Shown: one piece after another, positions 63,134 through 64,000 of the stretch
How the letters are laid out: each line of letters begins with the position of its first letter
Numbering within the stretch: position 1 is the stretch's first letter
DNA from: Stenotrophomonas maltophilia
GTDB taxonomy: Bacteria > Pseudomonadota > Gammaproteobacteria > Xanthomonadales > Xanthomonadaceae
Assembly (NCBI RefSeq): GCF_025642255.1
Contig: NZ_CP106759.1
Location: forward strand, 957,501-1,021,500
DNA: 64,000 nucleotides
Direction: 5' to 3'
Position numbers and translations under genes: made by a program
The notes under the pieces: generated by a model
Databases searched by the model: none
Seen by the model: the letters and a program-made list of their open reading frames with translations, nothing else
What the model was told of the DNA's origin: nothing

Positions 63134-63634
63134 ATGCTGGAGATTCCCACGCTGCATACCGCACGGTTGCGCCTGCGCCCGCAACGGCTGGAGGATTTCA
63201 ACACCTATGCGAGCTTTCTTGCATCGCCCCGTGCGCGCGGCATGGGCGGTCCATTTGGTGAGGTCGCGGCCTGGGGACAGTTCTGTCACGACCTGGCCAG
63301 CTGGCCCTTGTTCGGCCACGGCGCGCTGATGATCGAACGGCGCGACAGCGGCGCCTGCATTGGACAGGTCGGCATCAATCACGGCCCGTTGTTTCCGGAA
63401 AAGGAACTGGGCTGGCTGTTGTACGACGGCCACGAAGGGCAGGGCTTCGCCAGCGAGGCCGCGGCCGCCCTGCGCGACTGGGCGTTCACATCGCTGCAGT
63501 TGCCGACGCTGGTGAGCTACATGGCGCCGGACAACCTCGCGTCGCAGGCCGTGGCCCGGCGGCTGGGCGGGGTGCTGGATGCGGACGCGCTGCGCAACGA
63601 TCCGGACGATCTGGTGTTCCGCTACGCGCGTTGA
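63134..63634 (+). CDS. GNAT family N-acetyltransferase (RimJ/RimL type)
   Basis: A 166-residue acetyltransferase from ATG 63134. The RimJ/RimL-type opening LEIPTLHTARLRLRPQRLEDF, GACIGQVGINHGP and the acetyl-CoA loop LLYDGHEGQGFASEAAAALRDW are visible, with the late NLASQAVARRLGG motif. The in-frame start at 63116 lies within the small upstream frame. The substrate (amine, protein N-terminus or antibiotic) is unknown. Confidence 0.87.
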   Translation: MLEIPTLHTARLRLRPQRLEDFNTYASFLASPRARGMGGPFGEVAAWGQFCHDLASWPLFGHGALMIERRDSGACIGQVGINHGPLFPEKELGWLLYDGHEGQGFASEAAAALRDWAFTSLQLPTLVSYMAPDNLASQAVARRLGGVLDADALRNDPDDLVFRYAR

Positions 63635-63703
63635 GTTCGGACAGTAAACCCCTCGGCAGTTTGCGGAACACGGCAACGGCGTTTCATCCCGCCTTCTATG
63701 GAC

Positions 63704-64000
63704 TCAGCGAAGCGAGGCTTCACCGGTCCAGGCACCGGGAACCGCCAGTTCGGGCGCGAGCGCATGTTCGACTGCGCGCCGCAGCAGTGCAGGGGCGATG
63801 TAATGCCGGTGCACGCCATCGATCAACGCCATGTAGACACGCCCGAAGATGTTGCGGGTCTGCACACGCGTGCCAAGGCTGATATCGATGCGGCCGTCGG
63901 TATGCCGCTGCACGCGGACACTGCTGCGGAAGCGCAGGTGGCGATCGTCGGCGCCCAGCAGTACTTCGGCATAGCGGCCATGTGCATCGACCTGTGAATC
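63704..64000 (-). CDS. DUF2867-like protein, C-terminal part only
   Basis: The visible 98 residues run off the right edge. The pattern VRVQRHTDGRIDISLGTRVQ, RNIFGRVYMALIDGVHRHYI and the closing GAWTGEASLR before the stop at 63704 resemble the end of DUF2867/SDR-associated proteins of xanthomonads, which carry the NIFGR/NWFGR-x-Y segment. No function can be assigned from the fragment. Confidence 0.55.
   Translation of the reverse strand, partial: DSQVDAHGRYAEVLLGADDRHLRFRSSVRVQRHTDGRIDISLGTRVQTRNIFGRVYMALIDGVHRHYIAPALLRRAVEHALAPELAVPGAWTGEASLR

Overview
The window is high-GC gammaproteobacterial chromosome and looks like the Stenotrophomonas maltophilia complex (Xanthomonadaceae). The signs are: the LysA-LysC fusion, the MurL/MurD2 pair in place of MurI/MurD logic, a piuA-piuC iron pair, many TonB-dependent receptors, and repeated intergenic palindromes that begin with GTAG (the SMAG/REP-like family known from this species). 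I see no tRNA, rRNA, CRISPR array or complete insertion sequence. All calls come from reading the sequence; no database search was run.

Layout. 1-7.3 kb is a leftward, probably Fur-controlled iron operon: a small proline-rich membrane protein, a siderophore-type TonB receptor, a PepSY membrane protein, a DUF2271 protein carrying a flavinylation-like motif, a DUF4198 protein, the flavin transferase ApbE and a membrane-anchored flavodoxin/NADPH reductase cut by the window edge. Together they read as a route for moving electrons from NADPH across the inner membrane to a periplasmic flavoprotein. 7.3-11.0 kb repeats the design: Fur box, small protein with the same C-terminal GQAPP motif, the PiuA receptor and the PiuC oxygenase. 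11.0-20.0 kb holds the SUF iron-sulphur operon (sufR-like regulator, sufB, C, D, S) and a Rieske ferredoxin/acetyltransferase pair. A 2.5-kb AT-rich island of unknown lipoproteins and a decayed regulator fragment separates the two.

20.2-34.6 kb is mostly core: a SET-domain methyltransferase, a PfpI protein, small envelope proteins, an HU-like protein, OsmC, two tandem PhzF proteins, then lysAC-murL-murD2 (diaminopimelate and peptidoglycan precursors), an SMI1 protein, a dienelactone hydrolase and a polyprenyl synthase. 34.7-49.1 kb is an alpha-glucan locus: GH13 alpha-glucosidase, TonB receptor, GH97, six-hairpin glycosidase, sugar/H+ symporter, GH13 amylase and a LacI regulator. Its three transcription units each carry the same 14-base operator-like palindrome TGAATACGTATGCA.

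49.4-60 kb, after ssb, is a second sugar locus marked by a different palindrome, TGCAATCGATTGCA, found in front of both arms. It encodes a Tat-exported TIM-barrel protein, an Fe-S-type GMC dehydrogenase with its Tat small subunit, a 3-keto-glycoside hydrolase (DUF1080), a c-type cytochrome, a Gfo/Idh oxidoreductase, an MFS transporter, two more TIM-barrel isomerases and its own LacI regulator. I read this as a periplasmic oxidative (3-keto) glycoside-cleavage pathway; it is the most interesting candidate system in the window. 60-64 kb ends with an AI-2E-type permease, a diguanylate cyclase, a GNAT enzyme and a DUF2867 fragment.
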